NCBI RefSeq assembly: GCF_014109725.1 | Contig: NZ_CP058554.1 | Location: 2,666,001 to 2,730,000 of the forward strand | Reading direction: 5' to 3' | Origin: Comamonas piscis | GTDB taxonomy: Bacteria; Pseudomonadota; Gammaproteobacteria; Burkholderiales; Burkholderiaceae_C | Length of the DNA stretch: 64,000 nt | Shown here: positions 62,402 to 64,000 of the stretch, one piece after another | Layout of the letters: each line of letters begins with the position of its first letter | Position numbering within the stretch: position 1 is the stretch's first letter | The notes under the pieces: model-generated | Databases searched by the model: none | What the model saw: the letters and a program-made list of their open reading frames with translations, nothing else | Told to the model about the DNA's origin: nothing | Position numbers and translations under genes: made by a program

Positions 62402-62453
62402 TTAGAGAGAAATTATAGCGTGAAATTTCAGCCCTAAGATCAAGTTGCGGAAT

Positions 62454-63461
62454 TTATGCTTCCGTGTGGTAGCGGGTGACGCGTTCGACCTCGTTCTTCG
62501 AGCCCAGGACCACGCTGACGCGCTCGTGCAGCTTGGTGGGTTGGATGTCGAGGATGCGGTCGCGGCCGTTGGTGGCGGCGCCGCCGGCTTGTTCTACCAG
62601 CCAGGCCATGGGGTTGGCTTCGTACATCAGGCGCAGCTTGCCGGGCTTGTTGGGTTCGCGCTTGTCCCAGGGGTACATGAAGACGCCGCCACGGGTGAGG
62701 ATGCGGTGTACGTCAGCGACCATGGAGGCGATCCAGCGCATGTTGAAGTCCTTGTTGCGGGGGCCTTCCACACCGGCCAGGCATTCGTCCACATAGCGCT
62801 TGACGGGGGCATCCCAGTGGCGCATGTTGCTCATGTTGATCGCGAATTCCTTGGTGTCCTCAGGGATGCGCACGTTCTCCTGGGTCAGCACAAAGCTGCC
62901 TTGCTCGCGATCCAGGGTGAACATGGCCACGCCGTCGCCAAAGGTCAGCACCAGGGTGGTTTGTGGGCCGTAGACGCAGTAGCCGGCGGCCACTTGCTGG
63001 GCGCCGGCTTGCAGAAAGTCGTTCTCCGTCACGCCAGGGTGGCCTTCGGGCTTTTTGAGCACGCTGAAAATGGTGCCAATGGACACGTTCACGTCGATGT
63101 TGGACGAGCCGTCGAGCGGGTCGAACATCAGCAGGTATTCGCCTTGCGGGTAGCGGTTGGGCACCAGGTAGATGCTGTCCATCTCTTCGGAGGCCATGGC
63201 GGCCAGGTGGCCACCCCATTCATTGGCTTCGATCAGCACTTCGTTGGCGATGATGTCGAGCTTTTTCTGCACTTCGCCTTGCACGTTCTCGCTACCGGCG
63301 GTGCCCAGCACATCGCCCAGCGCGCCTTTGTTGACGCTGTGGCTGATGCGCTTGCACGCGCGGGCCACCACTTCGATCAGCAGGCGCAGCTGGGCGGGGA
63401 TGAGGCCGTCTACGCGTTGCTGCTCGACAAGGTAGCGGCTGAGGGTGATGTTTTTCTTCAT
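62454..63461 (-). CDS. fbp: fructose-1,6-bisphosphatase class I
   Basis: This 335-aa enzyme removes the C-1 phosphate of fructose 1,6-bisphosphate in gluconeogenesis. The metal-binding core FDPLDGSSN (113-121), the SEEMD acidic loop (91-95) and the later PNKPGKLRLMYEANPMAWLVEQAGG with the phosphate-binding basic residues are all present. The start MKKNITLSRYLVEQQ at 63461 matches the family; the frame continues upstream without conserved sequence. It is a core chromosomal gene. Confidence 0.95.
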   Translation of the reverse strand: MKKNITLSRYLVEQQRVDGLIPAQLRLLIEVVARACKRISHSVNKGALGDVLGTAGSENVQGEVQKKLDIIANEVLIEANEWGGHLAAMASEEMDSIYLVPNRYPQGEYLLMFDPLDGSSNIDVNVSIGTIFSVLKKPEGHPGVTENDFLQAGAQQVAAGYCVYGPQTTLVLTFGDGVAMFTLDREQGSFVLTQENVRIPEDTKEFAINMSNMRHWDAPVKRYVDECLAGVEGPRNKDFNMRWIASMVADVHRILTRGGVFMYPWDKREPNKPGKLRLMYEANPMAWLVEQAGGAATNGRDRILDIQPTKLHERVSVVLGSKNEVERVTRYHTEA

Positions 63462-63499
63462 GGGTTGAACTCCTTCAAACTTGGTCAATCTGGGTGGGC

Positions 63500-64000
63500 T
63501 CAGCGCTTGGGCTGGCGCGGGGGCTGTTGGGGTGGCTGCTGGGCTGGCTGTTGCGCTCGCTGTGGCGCTGGTGGCGCTGCCTCGCGGCCGTTCAGCTCGT
63601 CGCGCAGTTGTTGGGCGCGGGCCAGTTGGTCGCTGTGCCCTTGGGCGCGGGCATATTGCTCGTAGGTGCTCAGCCACTGATGCGCTTGCTGCGGGTCATT
63701 TTGTTCATGGGCCAGCACCATCAGCTGGAAGTAGCTGTCGTACACAGTGGCATGGTCGCCAGCGCCCAGGGCGATTTGCAGGCGCTCTTGCAGGTACTTG
63801 CGGGCGGCGTCCATCTGGCCGAGCTTGTAGCTGTTTTGTGCCAGGTTGGCCAGCAGGCCGCGCAGGCGCGGGGTCTCGCCCAGCGCTTGCAGCCGCTCGC
63901 GCGCTACCGGCAGCAGCCACTGGTTGGTCTGCAGGGCCTGGCGGTACTGGCCTTGCTCGTGCAGCACATAGCCCAGGTCTTCGTACACGCCCAGTATCTG
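63500..64000 (-). CDS. TPR-repeat protein, partial
   Basis: The C-terminal 166 or so residues of a gene that starts beyond the right edge are visible. They contain at least three degenerate tetratricopeptide-like helix pairs (YEDLGYVLHEQGQYRQALQT, NLAQNSYKLGQMDAARKYLQ, YFQLMVLAHEQNDPQQAHQW) and end in a Pro/Gln-rich tail (QQPAQQPPQQPPRQPKR). It probably is a scaffold or a periplasmic protein with no catalytic motif. It lies 38 bp upstream of fbp on the same strand. Confidence 0.75.
   Translation of the reverse strand, partial: QILGVYEDLGYVLHEQGQYRQALQTNQWLLPVARERLQALGETPRLRGLLANLAQNSYKLGQMDAARKYLQERLQIALGAGDHATVYDSYFQLMVLAHEQNDPQQAHQWLSTYEQYARAQGHSDQLARAQQLRDELNGREAAPPAPQRAQQPAQQPPQQPPRQPKR

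Overview
The window is high-GC, densely packed bacterial DNA. Its gene families point to a betaproteobacterium of the Comamonadaceae (Comamonas/Delftia/Acidovorax-like): two Bug-type solute-binding proteins, an IPTL-CTERM protein, a DUF3649/PepSY/DUF3325 iron-linked cluster, and class I fructose-bisphosphatase. This assignment is inferred from gene content, not from a search.

Left part (1-9.2 kb): a minus-strand operon encodes a dipeptide/nickel-type ABC importer (solute-binding protein, two permeases, double-ATPase) with a class II aldolase, a GhrA-like 2-hydroxyacid dehydrogenase, a class III aminotransferase and an HDAC-family acetylpolyamine amidohydrolase cut by the window edge. Divergent from it (9.5-15.7 kb) lies the most interesting locus. 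A TPP riboswitch leads a tight operon of a LuxE-like acyl-protein synthetase, a LuxC-like acyl reductase, a ThiZ/ThiX/ThiY-like ABC importer and an SDR. The genes fit thiamine-controlled uptake of an oxidised (carboxylate) thiamine fragment and its two-step reduction to the alcohol. That substrate is my inference.

15.7-29.3 kb is a surface-glycan locus: a NAD-dependent nucleotide-sugar epimerase/decarboxylase, a GT2 enzyme, a small membrane protein, a 1042-aa membrane protein joining a GT39-like part, two beta-sandwich repeats and a toroid-like C-terminus, a UbiA-type prenyltransferase, a two-module glycosyltransferase, a pyruvyltransferase-PhyH fusion with an internal ribosome binding site, and a Wzm/Wzt-like exporter. 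Photolyase, a GNAT enzyme, an IPTL-CTERM protein, a 168-bp MITE-like element and an orphan hybrid histidine kinase follow.

36-43 kb is a four-carbon acid-sugar catabolic operon (Bug protein divergent; DUF1537 kinase, PdxA2, Fe-dependent dehydrogenase, DHDPS-family lyase, DeoR regulator). 42.8-45.1 kb is a TetR/DJ-1/MDR set that looks like an electrophile response. 45.4-50.2 kb holds a small hypothetical gene, a shortened second MITE copy, a Fur-box-led DUF3649/PepSY/DUF3325 operon, a glycine-zipper protein and a transglutaminase-like protein. An 0.8-kb gene-poor stretch with minus-strand terminators follows, then a Bug/M20 amidohydrolase pair with a divergent LysR regulator, and a LysE exporter.

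55-62.3 kb is accessory DNA: a C4-type antisense RNA locus of phage style with two coupled small ORFs, a FitAB toxin-antitoxin pair, and a type I restriction remnant (hsdS with a broken 5' end, intact hsdR, no hsdM). It ends at a tRNA-Thr(CGT) gene, beyond which the core genes fbp and a TPR protein resume.
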